From assembly GCA_016647705.1 (NCBI GenBank), contig CM028333.1:18101743-18165742 (forward strand): 64,000 nucleotides of DNA, read 5' to 3'. The number at the start of each line of letters is the position of its first letter. Within the stretch, counting starts at the first letter, position 1. The position numbers and the translations under genes are program-made. The DNA is from Eucommia ulmoides. Taxonomy: Eukaryota > Streptophyta > Magnoliopsida > Garryales > Eucommiaceae. Positions 1 through 11,402 of this stretch are shown piece by piece. The notes under the pieces were generated by a model, which made no database searches, was not told the origin of the DNA, and saw only the letters and a program-made list of their open reading frames with translations.

Positions 1-160
1 CTGAGCTGAGTTGCTCAGTTGAGTATTGAGCTGAGAAGCTTAGTTTTGTGTTGAGCTAAGATGCTCAGTTACTGTTGAACTGAGGAGCTCAGTTTTATGC
101 TTAGTTGAGATGCTGACTTGAGAAGCTCAGTTTTGTGCTGAGCTGAGATGCTTAGTTTTT
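1..160. repeat. Degenerate GCTCAGTT/GAGCTGAG minisatellite
   Basis: The first 160 bases are imperfect copies of a unit of about 25 bases built on GAGCTGAGATGCTCAGTT and variants (GAGAAGCTCAG, GAGGAGCTCAG). GCTCAG/CTGAGC words are self-complementary, so the strand can fold on itself. The array is cut by the left window edge, so its full length is unknown. Confidence 0.75.
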
Positions 161-672
161 TTACTTTAATGTCAAATGTTTCACACTTAATTCCAATTCA
201 CTAAATGTTGTAGGCATAAACAGAAGCATAGCATTGCAATAACAAACGTTGAGGAATCGAAGGAGAGAAAATTTATTTTGCCATTTTCTAGTTTGATTTG
301 CAAGTTGTTGTGACCATTTTACCATTTTCTAGTTGGAGGAGGTGATTTCGGTGATTTACTGGTTCGAGGAGGCGATTTGCTGAGGTGAGTTCCTCAGATT
401 TTCATCTTTCATACTCGCAATTTTATTTGTTTTTTGCAAAATTCATGGTTTCTCTTAGAATCAGCAGTTAATTTACCAATTATTTCATTTTATAAATATA
501 TTCTTGTTATTCAATTCAAGTAATTTTGATCAGTTATGGCATAATCATAGCTATCGCAACCCATTAGGTGTTTAAATTAAAGATTGATTTTGAATCTGAA
601 ACTGAATCCGAGTTTCAGCTTATCGTTGACCATAAACCCAATTTATTGATTTGTTCAAATAATGAACTATAG

Positions 673-891
673 GGTAACCCAATCCATGGAAGAGTAGTTT
701 GTTCGAATGATGAACTAGGGGTTTATAGGGTGTGGATGCCAAATGGGGAAGCCGTTGAAGGTCCAAGACTAGCTCTATCAAAAGTATTTTACGATTTTTA
801 CATAAAGGACTTTAGTTTGATTTTTGAGCCTGAAGTTACAAAGAAAAGTATATCCACCAGGGACAAATTCTCTATTTTGGCTACTGTCAGG
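673..891 (+). pseudogene. Protein phosphatase 2C (PP2C) exon relic
   Basis: There is one open frame of 73 codons, bounded by a splice acceptor (ends CTATAG) and a donor-like GTATGA. The translation contains GRVVCSNDELGVYRVWMPNG, then LALSKVFYDF, IKDFSLIFEPEV, STRDKFSILAT. This follows the central-to-C-terminal core of plant PP2C metal-dependent Ser/Thr phosphatases. In that family an arginine-tryptophan-proline segment precedes a LALSRAFGD-type helix, a KD..LI..PEV strand and the metal-binding ATDG loop. Key residues are lost: the Gly of the FGD motif is Tyr here, and the Asp of ATDG is replaced (SILATVR). No neighbouring PP2C exon could be recognised within 700 bases on either side. The splice boundary right at the ATDG position agrees with the usual exon structure. 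I read it as a dead gene copy or captured exon, not an active phosphatase. Confidence 0.7.
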
Positions 892-2323
892 GTATGAATT
901 CTTATTCTATAAATTGGTGATTTTGCTTTTTACATATACCTAGATAATGTGTTGTTTGAATTATTTAAATTGGCGTTTGTGGATTTTGATCATTGATACT
1001 GATATTTGTGCGCATCGAAATCGAAAGATGTCGTCGGATTTGGTGGATTTGGGTTAGGGTTCTTGTTTGGCTGATGGATTTTCTAGGCTTTTTGAGAATT
1101 TTTCTTTTAGTTTTGGAATTAAAAACTCTATCAACTGTTAATCAAGTAGATCCATTTAATTCTTTTTTCATCAGTCCAAAGTTTGAATGATTATTTTCAT
1201 ATTCTACAGATCAACATAAATTCTAATGGATCAGGATGAAAAATGAACTTACCTAGCGTTTACTATTTTCTAGCTTTGCTCTTTATCTTGGAATTTGGTA
1301 GCTATGTTTTGTGACTATAGTTATGTGCTTGAAATCATGATATACTTAACAAAATATGCTTGCTAATTATGGAAAGCATATTTTGAAGTCTACTTATATG
1401 TGTCTGGTTATTTATGATTTAGGGAGAATTCATAGTCTCTGCTACTCACTGCCTCCAAACAATCCGAAGTATCGGAGGTCCTATCGTCGATTTTTTCCCT
1501 GTTTTCCGATCATACACGCTTCCGGTAAGCTCTCTACTCCATGTTCGTTCATTTGATTAGCTCAAAATTGGAAAATTGATAAACTAGTGTTCTTCCATTT
1601 CGTTTTTGATTGTTATATGTTTCTTTTAAACTCTGAAATTACACTGTTGTTTAGTTCCTATATTGTCGTAATCAAATTACATTCGTACATCAATCTTAAA
1701 TTTATGAAATGATCGTCTAATGGTTTATTAAGGATTTTGAGGCATTAATGACTGGCTTTGAACATTTATTACAACAATCATAAACGCTCTTCTTTGTAGT
1801 TTATGATGACATTTTTTTTATCTTAAAAATTTTAGATAATTATTAGGGAAATGGATGAAAATGATTGCGATCAGATTCTTTCGATGAGGATGATATTGAT
1901 GACAAATTCTAATCATCGAAAGACTTGGACTTGAACGTTGAGCAGGACAATCACAGTCCTAAATCTTCATATCCTAGAATGTTGCTTTCAATCAAACTAG
2001 AAGTAGAAATTGTTGAATGTTGTGGTTGCAATCAAATAGTCCCGTTTCGGTCCAATCTGATTGGTTAGATGATGAACAAATCGATATGTATTAAACTTCA
2101 GTCAATCTGTTGAATTCTATATTATTGTTGACTTGTGATAATATATATATTTAAACTTTTTAGTATATTTTTAGTATTTTTATTTTATTGTTTTGTTCTC
2201 TATTTTATTTTTTTTATTATTATCTTGGTTCAGAAGTAGTTATGTAAATTAAATAATTTTCAGTATTTAAATTTTGTATTTATCAAATAAATAAAAAAAT
2301 TCAACACTTAAATTTTTAATATT
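892..2323. other. Non-coding stretch with a weak coding relic
   Basis: No convincing gene is visible. Around 1852-2010 the plus strand has a broken frame reading MDENDCDQILS, then after a shift DEDDIDDKF, a stop, and SSKDLDLNVEQDNHSPKSS. The acidic start followed by DLNVEQ resembles the N-terminus of FAR1-related (domesticated transposase) proteins, but this is only a vague likeness. The two ORFs of 65-66 codons at 993-1190 and 1356-1556 have no protein-like features. Confidence 0.3.
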
Positions 2324-2417
2324 TAAAAATTAAGTGATTAGCAAATATGTTCTAAATATGTCAAAGGGATTAAAAATTAAGTGATTAGCAAATATTTTCT
2401 AAATATGTCAAAGGGAA
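2324..2417. repeat. 47-bp direct duplication
   Basis: Two adjacent copies of a 47-base unit containing TTAAGTGATTAGCAAATAT and CTAAATATGTCAAAGGGA, differing at one or two positions. It looks like a recent local tandem duplication inside AT-rich intergenic DNA. Bases 2418-3018 that follow hold nothing recognisable. Confidence 0.8.
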
Positions 2418-3143
2418 AATACCAAGGGCTAATGAACGGCCACCCAAATATGATCCGGAAAAAAATAACATTTTTCCATAGGTTAAATGAACCAAAAAAG
2501 TGATTGTGCGGGATACTCTGAATTCCAACGAGTTAGAATTGGAATGTCCATAATATATCCATTTTTATTTTTTGTTTAACAAGAAATTTATGTAATAAAT
2601 AGATAATATTTTTTGTTTAACAAAACTTTGTACTTCTACATTAACTATGATTTGTCATAGAATTTTAGAAAAAAAAAATTATAATAAATTTTTAATATTA
2701 AAACATGAAATACATATATATTATTTAATTATTTCACTAGCAATATTAGGGATTAAATGTATTAATTTCATTGAATAATGACGTTTTTATACTATTAAAA
2801 ATTACATAAACAATCATAAAAGTGAAATAATATTTTTACAAACTAACTCTTACTAACTTATTATAAAATAACTTATTATAAAATAATAAGCAAATAATCA
2901 TAAATTATAATTAATTTATCAATTTTTACAAGTCTAATAAATTCGTATCTAATATTTTTTGGATAGATATATTTTTTTTAAGAACAATTATTTTTTTAAG
3001 TAATTTAAAATTCGTAGAAAAATTGATGAATTTTTTATTATTTAATTTTTATTGAAGAGACCATTTAGTAAAAAATCATTTTTCAAGTGTTCGTGTAGGA
3101 ATCAAACATCAAGATATAATTAATTAAGTTTTTGGTCCTCCTA

Positions 3144-3146
<3 letters not shown>

Positions 3147-3213
<67 letters not shown>
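3147..3213. repeat. (AT)n microsatellite, 67 bp
   Basis: Uninterrupted AT dinucleotide repeat inside the left part of MULE element B. Confidence 0.98.
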
Positions 3214-3217
<4 letters not shown>

Positions 3218-4369
3218 GATGCACATACCCCTTAAACAAAACCCACCTCTCTCTCATCCGCATTAATCATTAATATGTTATCTCTTTTTACCCCCCTGAT
3301 TACCCAAAAATCACGTACCGTTCACTCATAATCAAATTTCTCTCATTTCATGAGAGAGAGTCTCTCTCTAAAAACCTTAGGAAAAGAAGACCCAAAAGGC
3401 CCAGACCTCGTTCCCTCCCTCTTTCACTGGCAACGGCTTCTCTACGAGTCCGATAGTATGAAGCCTCGACGGCGATCAACAGGAGATGAACCTGTCGCTG
3501 CAAGTTCCCGATTTCGAGATGGTCCGACGAGAGGTTGAAGATGGTCCGATGAGAGGTTCGAGATAGCCCGATTTCGACGGCGACGACGAACGAGGGAGGT
3601 TCAAGAAGGTCACTCACGATTTTGCTCTTCTCTGCCATGGCTGACCACTCCTCCACCGTCGCCATTGTCACTCACGGTTTTTCTCTCCTCTACCTTCACT
3701 CATGGTTTTGCACTCTCTCTCTCTCTCTCTCGTCAGGTTTGTGCATGGTTGCCGGCCAACAGACGCTGCTCGCGTCGCTGCCGTCGTTAATCGCGAGTTG
3801 GGTTCCTTTTAATCTTCCTTTTTTTCTCACTGATTTCCGGTCAAACCCAAACAATTTTTAAAGAGAGAGAGGGGGAAGAAACAGTTAGGTTGGGTTCGCG
3901 TTGATGTGTGTTTGGATTCATCAGCTCTTTCTCACTAGGTCTAGGGATTTGATTGTTTAGGATTGGGGGAGAGGGGGATTCCTTGTGCGTTTTGTATTGA
4001 ATTTCTCTGCAACCAAACAAAGCTCAATTAATTTTTTTGTGGGTTTTATTTGATTATTGTTTTTCTATTATGGGTTTGTGGAATTATGAGCTGAAATGAA
4101 AGCTTAAGCTTGATTTGTTGTTTTTCTTCTACCAATTTTAGGTTTTTTATTTAAGGCTGTGTGTGGATGGGGCTTTGCTTGAGCAACCAAATCAAGGTCG
4201 ACAGCTTCGAAGCAAGTAAATAGTTCCGACGAAATCGTTAACATCCAATGCCGTCACCTTTGCCGTTGCTGAAAATCGTAAGTTCCGGCAATTCCTCACT
4301 TCATTCTCTCTCACACTATAAACCAGATCGTCAACGATAATATTAATGTTTGTGTGATTTTTCACATGT

Positions 4370-5220
4370 ATGTGTTAACGTTAACGCATGAACCCTCCAA
4401 AAAAATATACATTAAGGTCAACGCAAATTCAAATCAAACACACAAACAACAGATACGGCTATAGATGAATCAGAACCCCCAAAATATTTAATTTGTTAAC
4501 GTTAAAATCCACAGTCCGATGATAAAAAATACGTTAACGTTAATGCACAAAACAAATGAGCAAAGATGCGGTAATGTGGAATTTACACAAAAATAAAAAT
4601 ATTAAATGCGTTAACATTAACGTGAAATTCAAATCGTAATTATGTGACATAGATAAGGTTTGACCAAAAAAAAAATAAAAAATAAAAAAAAAACATAGAC
4701 AATATGTATTGATGAAAATGAGTTAACGTTAACGCACACAAAACAGTTGACGGACCATGAGTTAACATGAACACACAAAAAAGAACATGGAATGTAATAC
4801 GTTAACATTAAATTCAATTGTAATTTTGTAATATAAGTAAAGTGTTTTCCTTGAACAATTTACGTTAAGTCAGACAGTGAAAATAAGTTAACGTTAACGT
4901 TAACGTAACACACAGAAAACAGTTGAAAGACCATGAGTTAACATGAACACACAGAAAAGAATGTGGAATGCAATACGTTAAATTCAATTTTAATTTTTTA
5001 ATATAGGTAAAATGTTTTCCTTAAACAATTTACGTTAAGTCAGGTAGTAAAAATAAGTTAACGTTAACGTAACATGCACAAACAGATGGAAAAATACGTT
5101 AACATGAAAAAAATAAAAATAAATAAATAAATAAATTGGATGCAATAACGTTAATATGAATTCCAAATGTAATTTTGTAATATATGCAAAAGGTATTGCT
5201 TGTGTGTTTTACGTTAACGT
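4370..5220. repeat. Array of GTTAACGTTAACG palindromes (element B)
   Basis: About 15 sites of the form (C)GTTAAC(G/A)TTAACG, spaced roughly 30-110 bases apart, e.g. at ~4374, 4494, 4532, 4609, 4722, 4888, 5056 and 5212. The longest run is GTTAACGTTAACGTTAACG at ~4888. The core GTTAAC and the extended CGTTAACG are both perfect palindromes. The DNA between sites is itself loosely repeated (AATTGTAATTTTGTAATATA.., ACACACAAAACAGTTGA..), so the array grew by duplicating a unit of about 160 bases as well as by keeping the motif. Confidence 0.9.
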
Positions 5221-5422
5221 CAATACCCTTATTGTCCAATTTTGTCTTCTTGCATAGAACAAATGGCAGATTCATAAATATTGTTGAACAAAGTAACCAA
5301 AATGCAGGGACATTTTCCTAAAGAGTTAATGAGACCTGAAAATTAAACTAATGATGTCGGGGAGTCTGAATCGTCAATAGTGTCTCTATAAAGAACTAAA
5401 AAAGAAGAACCCCAAAATTGAT

Positions 5423-6462
5423 CATATATTGGTGCGTTAGTTAGAAAAAAAAAATTAAATATAACTAAAAAAAATTAACTAAGACACTCATTATTTGATA
5501 TATAAAAAAATATAAGAACTGATCGAAATACTCGAAAGAGACATTCTCCAACCTAATTAATTTATATCATATTCAATTTATTTTTAGTTGAAAATATTTT
5601 TTCAATTATAATTATTTGTTTAAGTAATTTAAAATATGTCCAAGATAATTAATCATATATTTGTATATTAATTACAGAATATTAAATAAAACTAAAACGG
5701 AAAAAAAAAAATTGAATAGAACACACATTATTTAATATATAAATAAATAAAATAAAAAGAGGTATAATAACTTACCAAAATACTTGAAAAAAGTCATTTT
5801 CTAATTTTATTAAAAATTTCTCATTTCAATATTATATGATTATCAAATGTAGTAATAATTAGAATTCAATACCTAATTGAAAGTTAATAGGGTAAATTCA
5901 AAAGCTCTCTTAAGGCTAAGAATAGAAAATGGATATCTGCATGCATTAATTGCTCCACAAACCTAATTAATTGTGCATTAATTCACGCATCTTTAATAAC
6001 GCGTAAAACATTATCTCCAAAGTCCATAATATATCTATGTTCTTTTCTTTTCCTTTTTTGGGTTTTTTTGAACATTTTCAATGACACTCAGAACATTTAA
6101 TGGTGCCACCCAATAAAAGGTTTCGACATCAATTAAAGCATTAACACCTACGTGTAGTATTCATGCCTAGGAGTAGGAGTGGCCGATTTCAATGCAATTA
6201 AAACTAAAACGTTTATCCAATATCAAATCCAAACTCTAAACCATCTATTTTGTAAAAAATAATTTTAAATTCGAACAGTGTTATTAAATTTTAAATTATT
6301 TTTATATAAAATAAAATTAAACTGTGAAATTATAAAATATTATTTTTTTATATATAAACAAAAAATATAAATTATAAATAACATTATAAAATTACAAAAT
6401 TATTAATTATTACAATAAACTTTAAATCACAATTAAAATACAATACATAAACTTCTATATAT
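5423..6462. other. AT-rich spacer with a diverged duplication
   Basis: No gene is seen. Two related blocks lie about 230 bases apart (about 5440-5545 and 5660-5800). Both contain ATTAAATA..ACTAAAA, ACAC(T/A)CATTATTT(G/A)ATATATAAA and AAATACT(C/T)GAAA. The rest is AT-rich without recognisable content. Confidence 0.5.
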
Positions 6463-6471
6463 TAAAATTAA

Positions 6472-7130
6472 GAAAAAATTGGTGAAAAGTCTCTTATTTT
6501 AAGTCTAATTGGTGAAAAATCTTTTTGTGTTATTAAGTTTTGATTTAATCTTTTAAGTTAGATTTCATTTGTATTTTAATCCCACGTTGCAGAAATTATA
6601 GAGATATTGCAAGAATTGTAGAGAACCTTTTAGTGAATACATTCGGTTTTTATAGTGAATTCTGTTACATGTAACTAATATTAATTATAATTTCATAATT
6701 GTCACTTTTTATACATATTTGACTATTTTTAGTTACATATACTCATATAATATTAGTCACATATTACAATTACATATATATGTCTAATATTTTGTGACGT
6801 AACTGAAAAAATATCAAACTTTTTAGTTACATATCAGAGATATGTAACTGAAAAATATCAATTTTTTAATTACATATCAGAACATGTAACTAAAAAGTTA
6901 CATATTATTAGAACATGTAACTGAAAAAATAAATAAATAAATAAATTAGTTATCTGTAATTAATACAATAATATTATACACAAAATAGTTACATGTAACT
7001 GGCGCATGGCTATCATATGAGTAAGGTTTCCTCATTTTTAAAACAAATAGGACTAAATCAAAAAAATTTACCACATGTAGGATTTTTGACCAATTTAAAT
7101 TTAAATGAAGGACCTCCCACCGATTGTCCC
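6472..7130. mobile_element. MULE-type MITE, 659 bp, perfect 9-bp TSD
   Basis: Bounded by a perfect 9-bp duplication TAAAATTAA (6463-6471 and 7131-7139). The ends form an imperfect inverted repeat of about 45 bp: GAAAAAATTGGTGAAAAGTC on the left against the complement of GACCTCCCACCGATTGTCCC on the right. No coding capacity. The duplication length points to the Mutator superfamily. The TIR differs from those of the other 9-bp elements in the window, so it is a separate family. Confidence 0.82.
6650..6995. repeat. Cluster of AGTTACATGTAACT-like palindromes
   Basis: Inside the 659-bp element the words GTTACATGTAAC, TTACATATCAGA..CATGTAACT and AGTTACAT(A/G)T recur at least eight times on both strands. 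It resembles the GTTAAC arrays next door in concept (repeated short palindromes within a MULE-type element), but the motif is different. Confidence 0.75.
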
Positions 7131-7385
7131 TAAAATTAACCTTATAATATATATATAAGAAGTTAAAATATAAATTAAAAAATTAAAAATAATATATATA
7201 ATAAAAATATATGTAAAATAACAATGAGGATTTTATTATTTAGTCCTTTGTTAGATAGGTGTTTAAGATTCAGACTTGGTGACCACTTTTCTTCACCTAT
7301 AAAATGTTTAGAAAATAATCATTGCATTTTGCCCATTCTGTTCAGTAATATTTATGAATATATCATTTTGTCCTACCAAACAGTT

Positions 7386-8960
7386 AGTTAACGTTAACGT
7401 AATTATTCAAGCACTATATTACAAAAACACATTTTGAATTTACGTTAACGTTATTGAATACATTTTTTTTTTGCACGTTAATGTTAACGTATTTTTCATA
7501 TTTTTAAAAATCATACATGTTAACATTTCTCTGTTAACGTAATTATTTAGGCCTATATTATAAAAATTTATTTTGAATTCATGTCAACTTTGTTGAATCC
7601 ATGATTTTTTTTGTACGTTAATGTTAACGTATTTTTAATATTTTTAAAAATTATTAATGTTAACGTAATTATTTAGGCACTATATTACAAAAATACATTT
7701 TGAATTCACATTAATATTGTTGAATCTATGATTTTTTTTTTTTTTTTACACGTTAATGTTAAAGCATTTTTTATATTTTTAAAAATAATTCACGTTAACA
7801 TTAACAGTGAGTTAACGTTAACGTAATTATTCAGACACTATATTTCAAAAATGCATTTTGAATTTATGTTAGCGTTGTTGAATTCATATTTTTTTTTACA
7901 CGTTAACGTTAATGCATTTTCATATTTTTTTAACGTTAACATATTTTTCATTTTTTTTTTTTTTTGTATGTTTCACATTGCCATATATATCCTCATCTGT
8001 TTGTGTACGTTTAACGTTAACGCATTTTTTGCCATTGCCATCGAGCTGTGGGTTTTAACGTTACCGTATTTTGTTTTTAGGGATTTTGTATATTAACGTA
8101 TCTTACTTGAATATTTACGTTAGCGTCCTATAACATATTTTATCTTGTCTGCATTAACGTTAACTATCATATGTATGTATTTATCCTTTTGAGCTGAATG
8201 TTTCTTTAGATTGAGTTTGCGTTAACGTTAATATACATTTTTTCTAAGAGTCTCTTATGTTAACGTTAACGCATTCATGTCCTTGCATTTGACGTTCTTT
8301 TTTGTATGTTGACCTTTTTTTTTTTCTTTTTTTTTTCACGTTAACACATTTCCTTCATTTTATTTTGTGTGTTACATTAATGTTAACTCATCATACCCCA
8401 TCTGTTTTGTGTAGATTTGCGTTAACATTAATGCATATTTTTTGTCTCTCTCTAGGTTAACGTTAACGCATTTAATATTATCCAAAAAAACATATATAAA
8501 AAAATCACGCAGAAATACTATTGTTAAAGTAAAAATAAATACACCCACCTCTACCACCAATCATATCCCCCACAATAAAAAAATAGATCCCAAAAAACAT
8601 ACCCCAAAACCAATCACTCAAGAAAAAATCAAACAAATGCCAAAACTCTTCTGTGTTAAATGTTAACGCATTTCACGTTGTCTAGGGAGAAACATGTGTA
8701 TGAAAATCATGTTAAATACATTTTCTGAGGTCCCATGTGTTAACATTAACACATTCATGTTAGTTTGAGAAATCATATTCGAAAAATCAAAAAACAAACA
8801 CACTGACGTTAATTTTAATGCGCATTTTTTGGGGTATTGTCTATGTTAACATTAACACAATCATATTGTCCAAAATAATATGTGACATTTTTTGTTTGCG
8901 TTAATGTTAACATATATTTTTCTGAGTCGTCCGTGTTAACGTTAACGCATTCGTGTTATC
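7386..8960. repeat. Large GTTAAC/CGTTAACG palindrome array (element A)
   Basis: About 27 sites matching or one base off GTTAACGTTAACG, such as ~7388, 7441, 7476, 7615, 7792, 7812, 7900, 8007, 8152, 8219, 8259, 8456 and 8934, plus many GTTAATGTTAAC or GTTAACATTAAC variants. Spacing is about 30-90 bases. A 110-120 base higher-order unit (TTAACGTAATTATT..GGCACTATATTACAAAAA..TTTTGAAT) is repeated at 7390-7900. From 8000 to 8960 the array changes to GTTAACGCATT units. The left part is the reverse complement of the array in element B. Confidence 0.92.
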
Positions 8961-10162
8961 TGAAAAACACATTAACTACAGATTTTATGGGTCACCCCCA
9001 CTATCCCATCTCCACTACTAAGACTGAATTCAAGAGAAAATCAAAGGGATAAATACCCACATCACAGAATTAAGTGAGAGAAAATGATGTAGAGAAGCTG
9101 CTAGAAGTCCCCTAAAGGTAACTTGAGGATGCAGGGCAACACAAAATAGAATGGATCAAATAATATAGAGAAGCTAGAAGTCCTCTAAAGGTAAACACAT
9201 ACATAAGAACAGTTGTTGGTATTCTTCATTTTTTTTCATCTCTTTTTAGTCCCAAGAATTTTACACCAGAAGGCGTGTTAGGGATCCGTTGTTTTCGATT
9301 TTTATGTTATTTGTCATGGTTTAATTTCATAATAGAAATGAAAAGATTAGGCTTTGCTCTACCTACATGATAAAATGCAGTTTCATCGAGGATTTCACGG
9401 CACTCATGAGGGGAATAATTTAGTGTTTATGCCCAAGAACAAAACCCCAGAAAGGGAATCAAATCAATCCAAAAGCTCAAATACCCAGTAATTAAAAAAA
9501 TTTAATCAAAAAAATAGACCCAGAAAAAAAAATCAGTTCAAAAGATAGGTTGAAGAAGAATTTCACCAAATACAGCTTCGAAGAACAAAATCAAGAGAGA
9601 GAAACCAAGAAAGGTTGTCATCCACAACCGGAGAAAAAAGAGAAGAAGTCTACTGCAATCGTTTGAAATCCCCCATCAGTCTCTTCCTCACCGATCAAAA
9701 ATCGATGAAATGAAGACGAAATCCAGCGTGAAATTTTTAGAAACAAAATTGGGGATCGACGAGACCTAATCGAACGATACTCAATCGTTCTAGATTTGTA
9801 GATCTGAACGATCAAAACTCTCAGAGAGATGATTGTGTGAGAGAGATAGAGGGAATCAACTGGTTCAGAGAGAGCGTTGGAGAAACTACCTCGTCGGAGA
9901 CAGTTCCAAATCGTCTAGGTATTCCACCGGCATCGGCTTCATTTCTCTGTTCAGAAAATCAAAATCGAAACATGAAAAACCCTATTATAGACAATCCAAA
10001 CTCTGAAAATCAAAAATAATGAAGGAGATACGAATTTTTACCTGCAAATCTTTCAATTCTTCCAAAAATCGTTCTCAGATGTGGAATGATTGTGAGGTAA
10101 ACGACCTAGGGTTCTCAGATCTGAGTGATAGAGTAGGTGATTGTGACGAATGACGAACGATT

Positions 10163-10387
10163 GTGATGTGGCGGTGGAACGATTGTGAAGATCTGATATC
10201 ATGGTTTTCCATCGATGGAGACGAGACGACAGTGGAGCTATCGAAGCTCCAGGACGTCGACACGACGTCGCAGCCGTTCATAGTAAAGTTCATCGACGAT
10301 CCTTACTCTTCGACTCTGGTATTCCAGTCGTCGGCACTTCACATTACCATCAACGGCAATGAGAAGTCCTTGCGGATTTGGATTTGA
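10163..10387 (+). other. Possible captured coding fragment in element A
   Basis: A 74-codon open frame reads ISWFSIDGDETTVELSKLQD, then PFIVKFIDDPYSSTLVFQSS and ITINGNEKS. The balanced composition and lack of low-complexity residues look protein-like, unlike other ORFs here. I do not recognise the family with confidence. It sits in the GC-rich part of a non-autonomous Mutator-like element, the usual place for gene fragments picked up by Pack-MULEs. No start or splice context was established, and the overlapping minus-strand frame may be its shadow. Confidence 0.35.
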
Positions 10388-10748
10388 GGAGGGTTTAGAG
10401 AGAGAGAGAGTGAACGTGAGTTTGTTTAGAGAGAGAGATAGAGATCGTCTGCTTATAGGCTTAGAGAGAGAGAGAAATAGAGAAAGATGGAGGTCATTTA
10501 CAATGATGTGAATGTGAGAGCCTTGTTAGAGTGAGAGAATCGTTAACGTTTGGACCTCCTGATATCTAAATAGAGAGAGTTAACATAAATATGAGAAAGG
10601 GGTATATATTTCTTTTTACGTCTTATTTTATCTATCCAAAGACTAAAAACTTAATTGAAGTCTGAATGTCAAATGAACAGTTCAAAAAGATTTGAATCTT
10701 TCATGGTCTCTTAAATAGGGACTAAATAATAAAAACCTCACTAACAAT

Positions 10749-10963
10749 TATAATTTAATTTCATGATTATTTTCTCAAAAAACAAAACAAAAAACATTTC
10801 AATTTTCAATTTTGAAATCAAAACTATTTACAATCCGATCAGCCGTGAATTCAAATTCAATTGTCATTCCAACCTAAGAGTATTAGGTTTTAACATCTTT
10901 TAGCTGAGGGATTTTTATTTTTATTTTGAACTAAAAATATATATTTTTTGTGTTTATTTTTTA
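10749..10963. other. Short spacer between two MULE-type elements
   Basis: About 215 bases of ordinary AT-rich DNA separate element A from the next element. Nothing recognisable. Confidence 0.5.
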
Positions 10964-10972
10964 TTAATTTTA

Positions 10973-11368
10973 GGGTTAATTACGCTTTACCTCCTTGTGG
11001 TTTGACCCATTTACACTTTACCCCCTTATAGTTTAAACATCGCCATTTACCCCCCTGTGGTCTTGGACTTAAGTGTCACGGTTAAAATCAAGGTTAATTG
11101 TGTCTGTTTATTTTGAAATTAAGGGTAATTTTGTCATTTTATTCTAACTAATTCAAGGGATCTATTTGCAAAATTTTCAAAAATTAAAGGGTCAAAATGT
11201 ATTTCTTCCTCTGCTTTCTCCCCTCCCAACGACAGTGCCGGTGACGGCAAAGTTTCCTACGTCTTCTCTCTCTCTCTTCTGGGCACCAACCATCCCCACA
11301 CCGGACACCACCCACCGCGCTGGCCACCCTCAACCTAACAATCCACACCGGCCACTCCAAACATTACG

Positions 11369-11402
<34 letters not shown>

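Larger units (their letters stand above)
3028..5413 (-). mobile_element. Mutator-like element B with GTTAAC array (2.4 kb)
   Basis: The sequence is flanked by a perfect 9-bp target duplication, AAAATTGAT (3019-3027 and 5414-5422), the duplication length typical of Mutator-like elements (MULEs). The termini are diverged inverted repeats: GAATTTTTTATTATTTAATT on the left, and the complement of GAACTAAAAAAGAAGAACCCC on the right. The element is the inverted relative of the one at 7226-10739. Its right end (CATAAATATT.., GAGTCTGAATC) matches the complement of that element's left end, and its left end (TTATTATTTA.., AAGAGACCAT, AATTAAGTTTTT) matches the complement of the other's right end. Inside, from left to right, are a (TA)n run, CT/GA-rich leader-like DNA, a GC-richer stretch (3370-3800) with short chance ORFs, and the GTTAAC array. 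No transposase is visible, so it is non-autonomous. Confidence 0.82.
7226..10739 (+). mobile_element. Mutator-like element A with GTTAAC array (3.5 kb)
   Basis: The terminal inverted repeat is GAGG(A/T)TTTTATTATTTAGTCC, with 22 of 23 bases matching between the left end (7226) and the complement of the right end (10739). The flanks show a near-perfect 9-bp duplication: AATAACAAT (7217-7225) and ACTAACAAT (10740-10748). From the left end the element holds a short subterminal region, 1.6 kb of GTTAAC palindromes, a mixed region, then a GC-richer section (9600-10390) and GAGAGA-rich DNA. No transposase motif is present. It shares both ends and the array with element B in opposite orientation, so the two are members of one non-autonomous family, not halves of a single palindrome. 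Each has its own target duplication. Confidence 0.85.

Noticed and set aside
3028..10739. One giant 7.7-kb palindromic transposon with GTTAAC arms
   Set aside because: Each half has its own complete ends and its own 9-bp target duplication, so they are two separate insertions in opposite orientation.
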